Assembly (NCBI GenBank): GCA_002305265.1
Contig: DBQP01000010.1
Span: 99,933-163,932, forward strand
Direction: 5' to 3'
DNA length: 64,000 nucleotides
Source of the DNA: Prevotellaceae bacterium UBA1391
GTDB lineage: Bacteria; Bacteroidota; Bacteroidia; Bacteroidales; Bacteroidaceae
Position 1 is the first letter of the stretch, and each line of letters opens with the position of its first letter. Position numbers and translations under genes: made by a program. Of the stretch, positions 1 to 8,281 are shown piece after piece. The notes beneath the pieces were generated by a model, which saw only the letters and a list, made by a program, of their open reading frames with translations, did not search any database and had not been told where the DNA came from.

Positions 1-138
1 GCGGGTGAAGTTGTAGGCCGGCATAGGCCCCTCCGCCGCCACCCCACCGCGTGGCGGCGGCAAGCCCAGCCGTCCCCTGCCCCCTACGGCAGCGCCCGAG
101 CCACAGCATTCACGAAAAACATCCCTATAATCATCCAG
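1..138. other. Left edge of the window, possibly the end of a gene
   Basis: The first 16 bases could end a + strand gene (codons for RVKL then TAG at 14-16), but too little is present to identify it. A GC-rich inverted repeat around GCCGCCACC/GTGGCGGC (about 34-59) could be its terminator. No promoter is seen before the dehydrogenase. Confidence 0.3.
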
Positions 139-1161
139 ATGAAAGCCTTACAAATCAGCGACCCCGGCATCACGGGAGTCATCGACATGGCCCAACCCAC
201 CCTCCACGAGGGAGAGGTCGAGCTGCAAATCAACTACGTCGGATTCTGCGGGAGCGACCTCAACACCTTCCGCGGACTCAACCCCATGGTCCGCATGCCC
301 GTCATCCCAGGACATGAGGTCGGCGCCACCATCAAGGCCGTCGGCGCTGGCGTACCCGCCCACCTCGCCCCCGGCATGCACGTCACCGTCAATCCCTACA
401 CCAACTGCGGTCACTGCGCCGCCTGCCGCAACGGTCGCGTCAACGCCTGCGAGCACAACGAGACACTGGGCGTCCAGCGCAACGGCGCCATGCAGGAGAC
501 GCTCGTTCTGCCCTGGCAGAAGGTCATCCCCGCCACCACGCTCTCCACCCGCCATTGCGCCCTCATCGAGCCCATGAGCGTCGGCTTCCATGCCGTCAAC
601 CGCGGTCAGGTCACCGACTCCGACATCGTCATGGTCATCGGCTGCGGCATGATTGGCGTCGGCGCCATTGTCCGCGCGTCTCTCCGCGGGGCCACCGTCG
701 TAGCTGTCGACATCGACGACACCAAACTCGCCCTTGCCCGCGAGATAGGTGCCACCCACACCATCAACTCCGCCACGGAGAACGTGCATGAGCGCATGAC
801 CCAGCTCTCCGGCGGACACGGGGCCGACGTCGTCATCGAGGCCGTCGGCAGTCCCGCCACCTACGTCATGGCCATCGACGAGGTCGGCTTCACCGGCCGC
901 GTCGTCTGCATCGGCTACGCGAAAAGTGGCGTGGAGTTCCAGACCAAGCTATTTGTCCAGAAAGAGCTCGACATCCGAGGCTCACGCAATGCCCAACCCG
1001 AAGACTTCCGCGCCGTCGTCCGCTACCTCGAGCAGCACGCCGACCGCACCGACCGCTTCATCTCCGGCATCATCTCCCCCGAAGAGGCCGGAGAGACGCT
1101 GATCCGCTGGAGCCAGCATCCAGGCGACGTGTTCCGCATCCTCGTGGAATTTGCCCGCTGA
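139..1161 (+). CDS. Zinc-dependent medium-chain alcohol/polyol dehydrogenase
   Basis: A 340-residue protein of the zinc-containing medium-chain dehydrogenase family, expected to oxidise a sugar acid or polyol hydroxyl with NAD(P)+ in the cytoplasm. Visible marks are the catalytic zinc region (GFCGSDL, then GHEVGA), the structural-zinc cysteine cluster (NCGHCAACRNGRVNAC) and a Rossmann segment (VIGCGMIGVGA). The late motif GSRNAQPEDF resembles the one in L-galactonate and related sugar-acid oxidoreductases (LgoD/RspB type), so that substrate class is my best guess. The ATG at 139 gives the standard family N-terminus. A strong hairpin follows the stop. The AraC-type regulator just downstream may control it, but nothing in the sequence proves this. 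Confidence 0.85.
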   Translation: MKALQISDPGITGVIDMAQPTLHEGEVELQINYVGFCGSDLNTFRGLNPMVRMPVIPGHEVGATIKAVGAGVPAHLAPGMHVTVNPYTNCGHCAACRNGRVNACEHNETLGVQRNGAMQETLVLPWQKVIPATTLSTRHCALIEPMSVGFHAVNRGQVTDSDIVMVIGCGMIGVGAIVRASLRGATVVAVDIDDTKLALAREIGATHTINSATENVHERMTQLSGGHGADVVIEAVGSPATYVMAIDEVGFTGRVVCIGYAKSGVEFQTKLFVQKELDIRGSRNAQPEDFRAVVRYLEQHADRTDRFISGIISPEEAGETLIRWSQHPGDVFRILVEFAR

Positions 1162-1178
1162 CATCCCCTTCCTCCCTT

Positions 1179-1225
1179 GCATCCGGAAAGCAGGACCCAC
1201 CGTTCCGCTTTCCGGATGCTTTCGT
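1179..1225 (+). terminator. Rho-independent terminator after the dehydrogenase
   Basis: A perfect 13-bp stem, GCATCCGGAAAGC pairing with GCTTTCCGGATGC, with a 15-base loop, followed by a short T-rich stretch (TTTCGT). It lies 17 bases after the stop codon at 1161. Confidence 0.75.
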
Positions 1226-1454
1226 CCTGTCCCTTCCTTCTTCCATCTTTGCAAAGCCCCCTGCCACTTCAGCCTCCGCCCCATCCCACCGCCCCTCGCA
1301 GCCATCCCCCTCCACACCCCGTCAGCACGCATTGCGAAACTTTTTTCCCGCTCAGGAAACCCTTCTCAGCCCGCCCCGCCAGCGCATCATCCACAACTTT
1401 CCCCTTTTCCGCCACAAAAAGAGAGCGGCAACAACGTCGGAATCAAAAAAATAC
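1226..1454. other. Intergenic stretch without a recognisable feature
   Basis: Pyrimidine-rich DNA between the terminator and the promoter of the AraC-type gene. An open frame continues through it from 1151 into the regulator, but its composition is unlike protein and I see no start signal. I see nothing else here. Confidence 0.5.
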
Positions 1455-1462
1455 TAACTTTG
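1455..1462 (+). promoter_or_regulatory. Bacteroidota -7 promoter element (TAACTTTG)
   Basis: TAACTTTG matches the Bacteroidota -7 consensus TAnnTTTG. It sits about 105 bases before the ATG at 1568, which supports that start over upstream in-frame codons. No clear -33 TTTG is visible at the usual distance. Confidence 0.7.
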
Positions 1463-1567
1463 CAACGACCTTCCCACCATCGCTCAGGGCACGAAAGCAG
1501 AACCGCACCACCCACCGTTCATCCTTTCCCGCCTGCAACATCTATTCATCCCCCTACCTCTACCACC

Positions 1568-2428
1568 ATGAATCTCCAATTGGACAATTTCCGGCCGCTC
1601 GTCCTCAACGTCGGGCTGACCGCGCACGAAAAAGGAACCTGGAACTGGCAGAATGTCCAAAGCCCCTTCATGCGCCTCTACTACATCGTGGAAGGACGGG
1701 CACGCATCCACATGGCGGGCACCACCATCGAACTGATCCCCAACCATCTCTACTTCATTCCCTCCTTCACCAGCCACTCCTACGAGTGCACCGAGCGTTT
1801 CGTCCACTACTATGTCCACATCTACGAGGAGAACGGCATCGAGCACAGCATCCTCGACAACTGGATCCTGCCCTACCAGACAACCGCCAGCGACTGTGAG
1901 CGGACGCTCATGCAGCGGCTCTGCGACGACAATCCCGAACTTCGTCTGCCGGGCAGCGACCCACAACTCTACGACAACATCACACAGCTGCGCCAGAACC
2001 TCCTCCTCAACAAAAACCGCTCATTCAGCCGCAAGATGGAGAGCCGGGGCATCGTCCTCACCCTCCTCGCACGCCTGATGCACGAAGCCCAGCCCAAGAA
2101 GACAGAACAAGACCCGCGCGTGGCCGCCACCGCCGAATACATCCGCCACCACCTCAACGAGGAACTCCACATCTCCGCACTCGCCACCCAGGCCTGCATG
2201 ACCAAGGACAACCTCATCCGCATCTTCCGACGCGAGATGGGCATCACCCCCATGCGCTACATCAACAACAAGAAGATGGAACTGGCCCAGCTCATGCTCG
2301 TCACCACCGACGAGCCCGTCAAGCAGATTGCCTACCGCATTGCCTTCGACGACCATTCCTACTTCAACCGCATCTTCAAGAAACTCGTCGGAGTCACCCC
2401 CATGCAGTACCGTCAGGGCCACCACTGA
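1568..2428 (+). CDS. AraC-family transcriptional regulator
   Basis: A 286-residue regulator with an N-terminal cupin-like sensing domain (about residues 15-150, containing YYIVEGRARIHM) and a C-terminal AraC double helix-turn-helix (about 185-283; LHISALATQACMTKDNLIRIFRREMG, then QIAYRIAFDDHSYFNRIFKK and the signature GVTPMQYR). Such proteins bind a small ligand, often a sugar, and activate nearby genes. The open frame runs upstream to 1151, but the segment before 1568 is low-complexity and lies before the promoter element, so 1568 is chosen. The ligand is not predictable. The dehydrogenase upstream and the deacylase downstream are candidate targets. Confidence 0.88.
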   Translation: MNLQLDNFRPLVLNVGLTAHEKGTWNWQNVQSPFMRLYYIVEGRARIHMAGTTIELIPNHLYFIPSFTSHSYECTERFVHYYVHIYEENGIEHSILDNWILPYQTTASDCERTLMQRLCDDNPELRLPGSDPQLYDNITQLRQNLLLNKNRSFSRKMESRGIVLTLLARLMHEAQPKKTEQDPRVAATAEYIRHHLNEELHISALATQACMTKDNLIRIFRREMGITPMRYINNKKMELAQLMLVTTDEPVKQIAYRIAFDDHSYFNRIFKKLVGVTPMQYRQGHH

Positions 2429-2595
2429 CCCTCGACGCCCACCACCCGCACGCCCGCAGCACCTCCCATGAAGCGAGCCATGTGCCAGCCGCTGCGCCGG
2501 CCACAAGCGACAGGAAGCAGAACATGGCACGCCGCCCCAGCCCCCTCACACCACCGAATCTCCGCCTTCCTCCTTCCCAATCCAGAAAATATCCT

Positions 2596-2603
2596 TATCT
2601 TTG
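2596..2603 (+). promoter_or_regulatory. -7 promoter element (TATCTTTG) directly before the M20 start
   Basis: TATCTTTG matches TAnnTTTG and ends only four bases before the ATG at 2608. With normal Bacteroidota spacing the transcript would begin at or within a few bases of that ATG, so the message may be leaderless. Confidence 0.65.
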
Positions 2604-2607
2604 CAGC

Positions 2608-3696
2608 ATGAAGGACTATTCCCAAACCACATACGACGCCGTCGACCTCCTGTCCCGACTGATTGCCACCCCCAGCATCAGCCGCGAGGAGAAAGCGGCC
2701 GCCGACCTTCTGGAGCAGACCCTCCAGACCTACGGCATACACCCCCAGCGCAAGGGCAACAACGTCTGGGCGGTGGCACCCTACTACGACGCCGACCAAC
2801 CCACCCTCCTGCTCAACGCCCACCTCGATACCGTACGCCCCGTCAGCGGCTGGCAGCACGATCCCTTCACCCCCACCCTCGAAGACAACCACCTCTACGG
2901 GCTCGGGGCCAACGACTGTGGAGGCGGACTCGTCAGCCTCCTCTTCGCCGCACTTCCGTGGCTCCAGAATCAGGCGGAGCCCCTGCCCTTCAACCTCATC
3001 TATCTCGCCAGCGCCGAAGAGGAGGTCTCGGGACACGAAGGCATCGAGAGCGTGCTACCCCTGCTCCCGCCCATCCACTTCGCCATCGTGGGCGAGCCCA
3101 CCGGCCTCCAGCCGGCCATCGCCGAGAAAGGCCTCATGGTCGTCGATGCCGAGGCCCACGGCCGCGCCGGGCATGCCGCACGCGAGGAAGGCGACAATGC
3201 CATCTACGCCGCCCTCCGCGACATCACCCTCCTCTCCAACCCGCACAACGGCCTCTTCACACAGGTCTCCCCCCTGCTCGGTCCCGTCAAGACCAGCGTC
3301 ACCATCATCCATGCCGGCACCCAGCACAACGTCGTCCCCGACCGCTGTGCCTACACCATCGACGTGCGGTCCAACGAGTGCTACACCAACGAGGCCATCC
3401 TCCAGATTCTCTCCACCCATCTCGAGAGCACCCTCAAGCCGCGCTCCACACGTCTCTCAAGCTCGGGCATCAGCCCCGACCATCCCTTCGTCCGCCGTTG
3501 CGAGTCCCTCGGTCTGCAGCCCTTCGGCTCGCCCACCCTGTCCGACCAGGCGCTCATGCACTTTCCCAGCGTGAAGCTCGGCCCCGGACAGTCGGCACGC
3601 TCCCACACGGCCGACGAGTACATCCGCCTCGACGAGATCGAACAAGCCGTCGCGCTCTACCACACCCTGCTCACCTCGCCCATGCCGCTCTTCTGA
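2608..3696 (+). CDS. M20 metallopeptidase family deacylase (ArgE/DapE-like)
   Basis: A 362-residue M20 hydrolase. Its zinc ligands and catalytic residues are visible: LLNAHLDTV (His, Asp), GLGANDCGGGLVS (bridging Asp), ASAEEEVSG (catalytic Glu pair) and GEPT. The closest functional groups are acetyl/succinyl-ornithine or -citrulline deacylases of arginine synthesis, which Bacteroidota carry as a short ArgE variant; the assignment to arginine synthesis is inference. The ATG at 2608 gives a typical N-terminus (VDLLSRLIATPSISREE) and no later Met fits. The frame is open back to 2482, but that part lies upstream of the promoter element. An HD-domain gene follows after nine bases. Confidence 0.82.
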   Translation: MKDYSQTTYDAVDLLSRLIATPSISREEKAAADLLEQTLQTYGIHPQRKGNNVWAVAPYYDADQPTLLLNAHLDTVRPVSGWQHDPFTPTLEDNHLYGLGANDCGGGLVSLLFAALPWLQNQAEPLPFNLIYLASAEEEVSGHEGIESVLPLLPPIHFAIVGEPTGLQPAIAEKGLMVVDAEAHGRAGHAAREEGDNAIYAALRDITLLSNPHNGLFTQVSPLLGPVKTSVTIIHAGTQHNVVPDRCAYTIDVRSNECYTNEAILQILSTHLESTLKPRSTRLSSSGISPDHPFVRRCESLGLQPFGSPTLSDQALMHFPSVKLGPGQSARSHTADEYIRLDEIEQAVALYHTLLTSPMPLF

Positions 3697-3705
3697 CATC
3701 CCCCT

Positions 3706-4353
3706 ATGCAAACCACCCACTTCGACGGCGTCGACCCCACGCTCCGTGCCTTCATCGACGCCGAAATCCGACCACAATACACCACCTTCGACGCCGCCCA
3801 CGGCACAGACCACATGGACAGCGTCGTCCGCCGCTCACTCGAACTGGCACGCCTCCGAGGCGTCGACATCAACGTAGCCTATGCCGTCGCCGCCTACCAC
3901 GACCTCGGTCTGCAAGGACCGCGCGCCACCCACCACCTGCTCTCCGGCCAGTTGCTCCGCGCCGACGACCGCCTCTCGCAATGGTTCGACGATCACCAGA
4001 TCGAGCTCATGGCGCAGGCCGTCGAAGACCACCGTGCCTCCTGCCCCCACCCGCCCCGCAGCATCTATGGCTGCATCGTGTCGGAGGCCGACCGCGACAT
4101 GACGCCCGAAACCGTCGTCCGACGCTGCATCCAGTATGGGTTGGGCCACCATCCCCAGCTCAGCCGCGAAGCGCATTACGAGCGGGTATGCGCCCATCTC
4201 GACGAGAAATACTCCACGCACGGCTACTTGAAGCTGCCCCTCAACGAAGGCGAGAACGCCCGCAAATACCGCGAGCTCCAGTCGCTCATCGAACAGCCCG
4301 CTGCCCTGCGCGACCTCTTCGACCGCCTCTTCGCGGAATGTACGCAAGGCTGA
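3706..4353 (+). CDS. HD-domain phosphohydrolase
   Basis: A 215-residue HD-superfamily protein. The metal-binding series is visible: HGTDHMDSV near residue 28, the paired His-Asp in AAYHDLG near 63, EDHRAS, and EADRDM. HD proteins hydrolyse phosphate esters of nucleotides or act on small phosphorylated metabolites; the substrate cannot be told from sequence. It starts nine bases after the M20 gene ends and is probably co-transcribed with it. No fusion partner, membrane segment or signal peptide is present. Confidence 0.75.
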   Translation: MQTTHFDGVDPTLRAFIDAEIRPQYTTFDAAHGTDHMDSVVRRSLELARLRGVDINVAYAVAAYHDLGLQGPRATHHLLSGQLLRADDRLSQWFDDHQIELMAQAVEDHRASCPHPPRSIYGCIVSEADRDMTPETVVRRCIQYGLGHHPQLSREAHYERVCAHLDEKYSTHGYLKLPLNEGENARKYRELQSLIEQPAALRDLFDRLFAECTQG

Positions 4354-4372
4354 CCCTTTCGCCCGCCCTCGA

Positions 4373-4397
4373 GTTATCCACACCCCCTGTTGATAAC
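4373..4397. promoter_or_regulatory. Inverted pair of DnaA-box-like 9-mers
   Basis: TTATCCACA at 4374-4382 is identical to the strong E. coli DnaA box, and TGTTGATAA at 4388-4396 is the reverse complement of the near-match TTATCAACA. Five bases separate them, giving an imperfect dyad with ten-base arms differing at one place. No T-tract follows, so it is not an obvious terminator. A function in DnaA binding is inference only. Confidence 0.35.
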
Positions 4398-4593
4398 AGT
4401 TGCAACACGCAAGAAATCAAACCCATAGAAGCAAACCAGAAAAACCCATACCGGGCGTCGGCAGGCCGCCGGAGCCGCCGTCTTCCAAGCCCAACCCCGC
4501 GCCCTGCCCATCCGCCTCCGCCGCCCTTGCCGCCCGAGGCAGACAACAGAACAACAAACCCCGACAGAACCCAACATCTAAATCGCTATTATT

Positions 4594-6588
4594 ATGAACC
4601 CAAACGAAGAGCTGAACGAAATCCAGTTGCCGGAGAACGCATTCCGCGAGCTAAAGCCCGGCGAGACCTACCAGCCCATCATGAAGCCCAACCAGACGTA
4701 TCCGGAAGTCAACGCCTGGAGCGTCACGTGGGGCATTCTCATGGCCATGATCTTCTCGGCCGCAGCCGCCTACCTCGGACTCAAGGTCGGACAGGTGTTC
4801 GAGGCCGCCATCCCCATCGCCATCATCGCCGTCGGCGTGTCGCAAGCCAGCAAGCGCAATCGGGCACTGGGCGAGAACGTCATCATCCAGAGCATCGGCG
4901 CATGCTCCGGCGCCGTCGTGGCAGGCGCCATCTTCACCCTCCCCGCCATCTACATCCTGCAGGCCAAATATCCCGAGATGACCGCCTCCTTCCTCAAGGT
5001 CTTCATCTCCTCCCTGCTCGGAGGCATCATCGGCATCCTCTTCCTCATCCCCTTCCGCAAGTATTTCGTCGGCGAGATGCACGGCAAGTATCCCTTCCCC
5101 GAGGCCACGGCCACCACGCAGGTACTCATGTCGGGCGCCAAAGGCGGCAGCCAGGCCAAGCCGCTGCTCATTGCCGGCATCATCGGCGGACTCTACGACT
5201 TCATCGTCTCCACCTTCGGATGGTGGAACGAGAACGTCACGACCCGCATCACCGAGCTCGGTTGCACCATCGCCGACAAGACCAAGCTGCTCTTCAAGAT
5301 CAATACCGGCGCTGCCGTACTGGGCCTGGGCTACATCATCGGTCTCAAATACGCCATCATCATCTGCGCCGGCTCCCTCTTCGTGTGGTGGCTCATCGTG
5401 CCCGGCATGGCCCTCTTCTTCGGCAACGACGTGCTCAACCAGTGGAATCCCTCCATCACGCAGACCGTGGGCGAGATGACCCCCGAGCTCATCTTCACCT
5501 CCTACGCCAAGAGCATCGGCATCGGCGGCATCGCCATGGCCGGCATCATCGGCATCATCCGCTCCTGGGGCATCATCCGCAGCGCCGTCGGACTCGCCGC
5601 CAAGGAAATGAAGGGAAAAAGCGGACCGAAGACACAGGAAGCCCGCACCAACCGCGACATCTCGATGAAAATCATCGCCATCGGCAGCATCGTCACCCTC
5701 GCCGTCACCTTCCTCTTCTTCTACCTCGACGTCTTCACCGGCAGCCTCATCCAAGCCGTCGTCGGCATCCTGCTCGTGGCCGTCATCTCCTTCCTCTTCA
5801 CAACCGTCGCCGCCAACGCCATCGCCATCGTCGGCAGCAACCCCGTGAGCGGCATGACGCTCATGACCCTGATCCTCGCCTCCGTCGTCATGGTGGCCGT
5901 CGGACTGAAAGGCCCTGCCGGCATGGTGGCCGCACTCATCATGGGCGGCGTCGTCTGCACCGCACTCTCCATGGCGGGCAGCTTCATCACCGACCTCAAG
6001 ATCGGCTACTGGCTCGGCACGACACCCGCCAAGCAGGAGACCTGGAAATTCCTCGGCACGCTCGTCAGCGCAGCCACCGTCGGCGGCGTCATCATCGTCC
6101 TCAACCAGGCCTACGGCTTCACCTCCGGCCAGCTGGCAGCCCCGCAGGCCAACGCCATGGCCGCCGTCATCGACCCGCTCATGAGCGGACAGGGCGCCCC
6201 CTGGCTCCTCTACGCCATCGGCGCCGCACTGGCCATCATCCTCACGCTCTGCAAGGTGCCTGCACTGGCCTTTGCGCTCGGCATGTTCATCCCCCTCGAA
6301 CTGAACACCCCGCTCCTCGTCGGCGGCCTCATCAGCTGGTACGTCGGCAGCCGCTCGAAGGATGCAGCCGTCAACACCGCCCGCACCGACAAAGGCACAC
6401 TGCTCGCCTCCGGCTTCATTGCCGGCGGAGCACTGATGGGCGTAGTGAGCGCCATCATGCGCTTTGCCGGACTCAACCTCGTGCACGAGACGTGGCTGGC
6501 CAACCCGCTCAGCGAAGGGGCCGCACTCATCGCCTACGTCTGCCTCATCGCCTACTTCGTCGTAGCGACCAAGCCGTCGAAAGCATAG
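4594..6588 (+). CDS. OPT-family oligopeptide/metal-chelate transporter
   Basis: A 664-residue polytopic inner-membrane protein of the oligopeptide transporter (OPT) family, of usual length for bacterial members. Many hydrophobic segments run from about residue 45 to the C-terminus; recognisable family sequence includes WSVTWGILMAMIFSAAAAYLGLKVGQ, KYPFPEATATTQVLMSG and the C-terminal GGLISWYVGSR. OPT proteins are secondary carriers for small peptides or metal-siderophore complexes; bacterial substrates are mostly unproven. The gene stands alone between the HD hydrolase and a strong terminator, and its upstream region (4354-4593) shows no clear promoter apart from the DnaA-box-like pair. Confidence 0.88.
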   Translation: MNPNEELNEIQLPENAFRELKPGETYQPIMKPNQTYPEVNAWSVTWGILMAMIFSAAAAYLGLKVGQVFEAAIPIAIIAVGVSQASKRNRALGENVIIQSIGACSGAVVAGAIFTLPAIYILQAKYPEMTASFLKVFISSLLGGIIGILFLIPFRKYFVGEMHGKYPFPEATATTQVLMSGAKGGSQAKPLLIAGIIGGLYDFIVSTFGWWNENVTTRITELGCTIADKTKLLFKINTGAAVLGLGYIIGLKYAIIICAGSLFVWWLIVPGMALFFGNDVLNQWNPSITQTVGEMTPELIFTSYAKSIGIGGIAMAGIIGIIRSWGIIRSAVGLAAKEMKGKSGPKTQEARTNRDISMKIIAIGSIVTLAVTFLFFYLDVFTGSLIQAVVGILLVAVISFLFTTVAANAIAIVGSNPVSGMTLMTLILASVVMVAVGLKGPAGMVAALIMGGVVCTALSMAGSFITDLKIGYWLGTTPAKQETWKFLGTLVSAATVGGVIIVLNQAYGFTSGQLAAPQANAMAAVIDPLMSGQGAPWLLYAIGAALAIILTLCKVPALAFALGMFIPLELNTPLLVGGLISWYVGSRSKDAAVNTARTDKGTLLASGFIAGGALMGVVSAIMRFAGLNLVHETWLANPLSEGAALIAYVCLIAYFVVATKPSKA

Positions 6589-6610
6589 CCACCCCCGCAA
6601 CACCCACAGC

Positions 6611-6656
6611 AAGAGGGGATGAAGCGTGTGCCGCACACACGCCTCATCCCCTCTTT
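6611..6656 (+). terminator. Strong terminator after the OPT gene
   Basis: A long stem in which AGAGGGGATGA pairs with TCATCCCCTCT and an inner CGTGTG pairs with CACACG, followed by TTTT. It lies 23 bases after the transporter stop and probably ends that transcript. Confidence 0.85.
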
Positions 6657-6813
6657 TCATATTTCACCCCAGCACGCCACAAGCCCTGACCGCCGCCGGC
6701 AACAAAACCCACCGACCATACAGCCCCCGCTCGCGGAGTAGACATCAAATTCCCACAGGGCTGGCATTACCTGAAATGATGATCCGCAATCGTACCACCA
6801 AAATCTTGAGAAC

Positions 6814-6845
6814 TCATGAAGGCTGACCGCATGGTCAGCCTTCAT
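6814..6845. other. Perfect 14-bp hairpin with a GCAT loop
   Basis: CATGAAGGCTGACC at 6814-6827 is the exact reverse complement of 6832-6845, with four bases between. It is followed by a weak T-stretch, so it could be a second terminator, but its perfection and its place beside the decayed transposase also suit an element-end or protein-binding palindrome. No gene reads into it after the terminator at 6611-6656. Confidence 0.5.
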
Positions 6846-6970
6846 GGTTGTACTTTTCAATACGGCATATTCTGTAGGTGTTACATAAGCGTTCTCCTTT
6901 GAATGTGCCAAAGCCGGCAACAATATGTTTGTTTTAAGGTAGGCGTAATCTGCCAATATTGGGTAATCTC
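6846..6970. other. AT-richer intergenic DNA without a recognised gene
   Basis: This stretch has visibly lower GC than its surroundings, in keeping with foreign origin next to the transposase remnant. A 99-codon minus-strand frame ending at 6657 crosses it, but it looks like no known family and runs through both hairpins, so I do not call it a gene. Confidence 0.4.
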
Positions 6971-7124
6971 AATGCTGTATTTTCGATATTCATTTGCAAA
7001 CTAACCAATTTGTATTTGCAAAATAGACACTATATTTTATTGTTTTTTAAAGACTTGCAAACCTTCTGATAGCCTTGATATTTGCATTTCGGATTCTGCC
7101 CATTTGCATATAGGGCAATGTCCC
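6971..7124. repeat. Degenerate 22-bp periodic array (TTTGCA motif)
   Basis: TTTGCA occurs at 6993, 7015, 7081 and 7103. All four positions lie in one 22-bp register, with two decayed units between (7037, 7059) and a possible extra unit at 6971. The DNA is AT-rich, unlike most arrays in this window. It ends ten bases from the transposase remnant. Confidence 0.55.
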
Positions 7125-7133
7125 CAACATCGT

Positions 7134-7630
7134 TCAGGCCGCCTTGCGGTATGTCCAGTGGTCAAAGTTCGTGCGGTGAGATGCCGCTGTCATGACCAGT
7201 CTGCCAAACAAGTCCTCCCCCAAAGTAGCAACGGTTGAACTTGTAGCAGAACTCGTCAAGGTATTCTTGCAGGAACTCCTGCTTTGCGCCATGATGAATG
7301 AGATGAGCTGAGAATGTTTGTGTCCCAAGTGTCACTGCAACACCGTTGCCAATATGCTCTTCTTTGTGGAAGTCAGCAGGTGCATGGCGATGAGCCAATA
7401 CATAAAGGGTTATTTGGAACCGTGCATCACTGCAACGATCCGAAGGGCAGTCCTGTACTGATATTGCTTGCACGGATACTATTGCTTGCTTTCCAGCCAT
7501 GCTACATCGTGACTGTCACAATACTGCCACAATGTTGGCACGTCACACCTTCCTTGTCCGGCATTTACTTATAGACGCTGCGGTAAGTACCACGGTCGGG
7601 GAAATACTTGTTAAAATCAAAGGGCTTCAT
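7134..7630 (-). pseudogene. Decayed IS1595-family (ISXO2-like) transposase
   Basis: Read on the minus strand from 7630, the three frames together give pieces of an ISXO2-like transposase in the right order: MKPFDFNKYFPD at the start; KEGVTCQHCG, half of a zinc ribbon; FMYWLIAMHLLTSTKKSI; LGHKHSQL; and finally QEYLDEFCYKFNR, then DLFGRLVMTAASHRTNFDHW to the stop at 7134. Pieces are separated by stop codons and frameshifts, and the central catalytic region is missing altogether, so the roughly 500-base remnant cannot encode an active enzyme. Family assignment rests on the conserved C-terminal YLDEFCYKFNR motif and the N-terminal layout. No clear terminal inverted repeats were found. Local GC is lower than in the neighbouring genes. 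Confidence 0.72.
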
Positions 7631-7779
7631 ATACATTTATAAATGCAGTGCAAGGTCGTCGTTTTGATTATGCTCACCAAATGTTTTTCAATTTATTCTT
7701 TGCTGACAGCAAAAAAATCGGAAAGTCTGACAGAACACCACAAATAATCGGTGGTACGATTTCGGATAATTATTTGATC

Positions 7780-7889
7780 TTTCCAAGCAGCAGCCGCTTA
7801 GTCCCGACGGAGCCAACATCAAATCCCAGCGGAGCCACCAGCAAGTCCCGGCGGAGCAGCTCTCACAAACTGGCGGAGACGGCATTGTC
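7780..7889. repeat. 22-bp tandem array (TCCCgGCGGAGC motif), four to five units
   Basis: Units begin at 7802, 7824, 7846 and 7868, exactly 22 bases apart, with a weaker unit at 7780. The shared core is TCCCRGCGGAGC, and CGGAG sits at the same offset in the clear units. No spacer sequences are present. A GAAGGCCTTC array follows 32 bases later. Confidence 0.75.
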
Positions 7890-7920
7890 TGCAACAGCAA
7901 AAGAAAACTACAAACCAAAA

Positions 7921-7986
7921 CGAAGGTCTTCGAAACACAACACGAAGGCCTTCGTGTGGCGTTGCGAAGGCCTTCGCATTTTACTG
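7921..7986. repeat. 22-bp array of the palindrome CGAAGGCCTTCG, three units
   Basis: Twelve-base palindromes start at 7921 (with one change, CGAAGGTCTTCG), 7943 and 7965, exactly 22 bases apart and joined by ten-base linkers that differ from one another. This is the first of six loci in the window with this core. Confidence 0.9.
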
Positions 7987-8213
7987 ACATCACGCACGAC
8001 CCTCTCGCCAGCAAGCACCGCGGGGCGTGAAGCAAGCGCACGCGGGCGATGCGCTCCGCAGCCCACCCATGCCGACGTAGAAGCTGCCGGAGAGATACGG
8101 CCCAGTCGCCGGCTGGCGCAGGATGCCTCTGCCGCCTTCGGCGCAGCCTGACCGAGCCCGCTGCAGGCCCATGCGTCGCCATCTACGCTCCATGGAAAGC
8201 GCCGACAAACAAA
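7987..8213. other. Intergenic DNA with no gene recognised
   Basis: GC-rich DNA between the palindrome array and the terminator of the lipoprotein gene. A 167-codon + frame from 7648 to 8151 covers it, but it runs through both repeat arrays and resembles nothing. A near-repeat of GCAAGC at 8011 and 8032 is 21, not 22, bases apart. Confidence 0.45.
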
Positions 8214-8245
8214 GCACCCCAAAAGTCGGAGGACCTTTGGGGTGC
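8214..8245 (-). terminator. Terminator of the minus-strand lipoprotein gene
   Basis: GCACCCCAAA at 8214-8223 pairs with TTTGGGGTGC at 8236-8245. On the minus strand the stem is followed by TTTGTTTG. It lies 36 bases beyond the stop of the gene at 8282. Confidence 0.7.
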
Positions 8246-8281
8246 GATGCGATGATGGAATGATGGGTAGCGCGGGGCGAA

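Noticed and set aside
4651..6660. Antisense open frame of 669 codons opposite the OPT gene
   Set aside because: Acidic low-complexity product with no family match by eye; the OPT gene is clearly real.
2601..6689. Very long + strand open frame of 1362 codons
   Set aside because: It overlaps the M20, HD and OPT genes in another phase and is Arg/Pro/His-rich with no domain. Long false frames are expected opposite or beside GC-rich codon-biased genes.
7648..8151. 167-codon + frame downstream of the transposase remnant
   Set aside because: It consists largely of two 22-bp arrays and flanking GC-rich DNA and has no domain.
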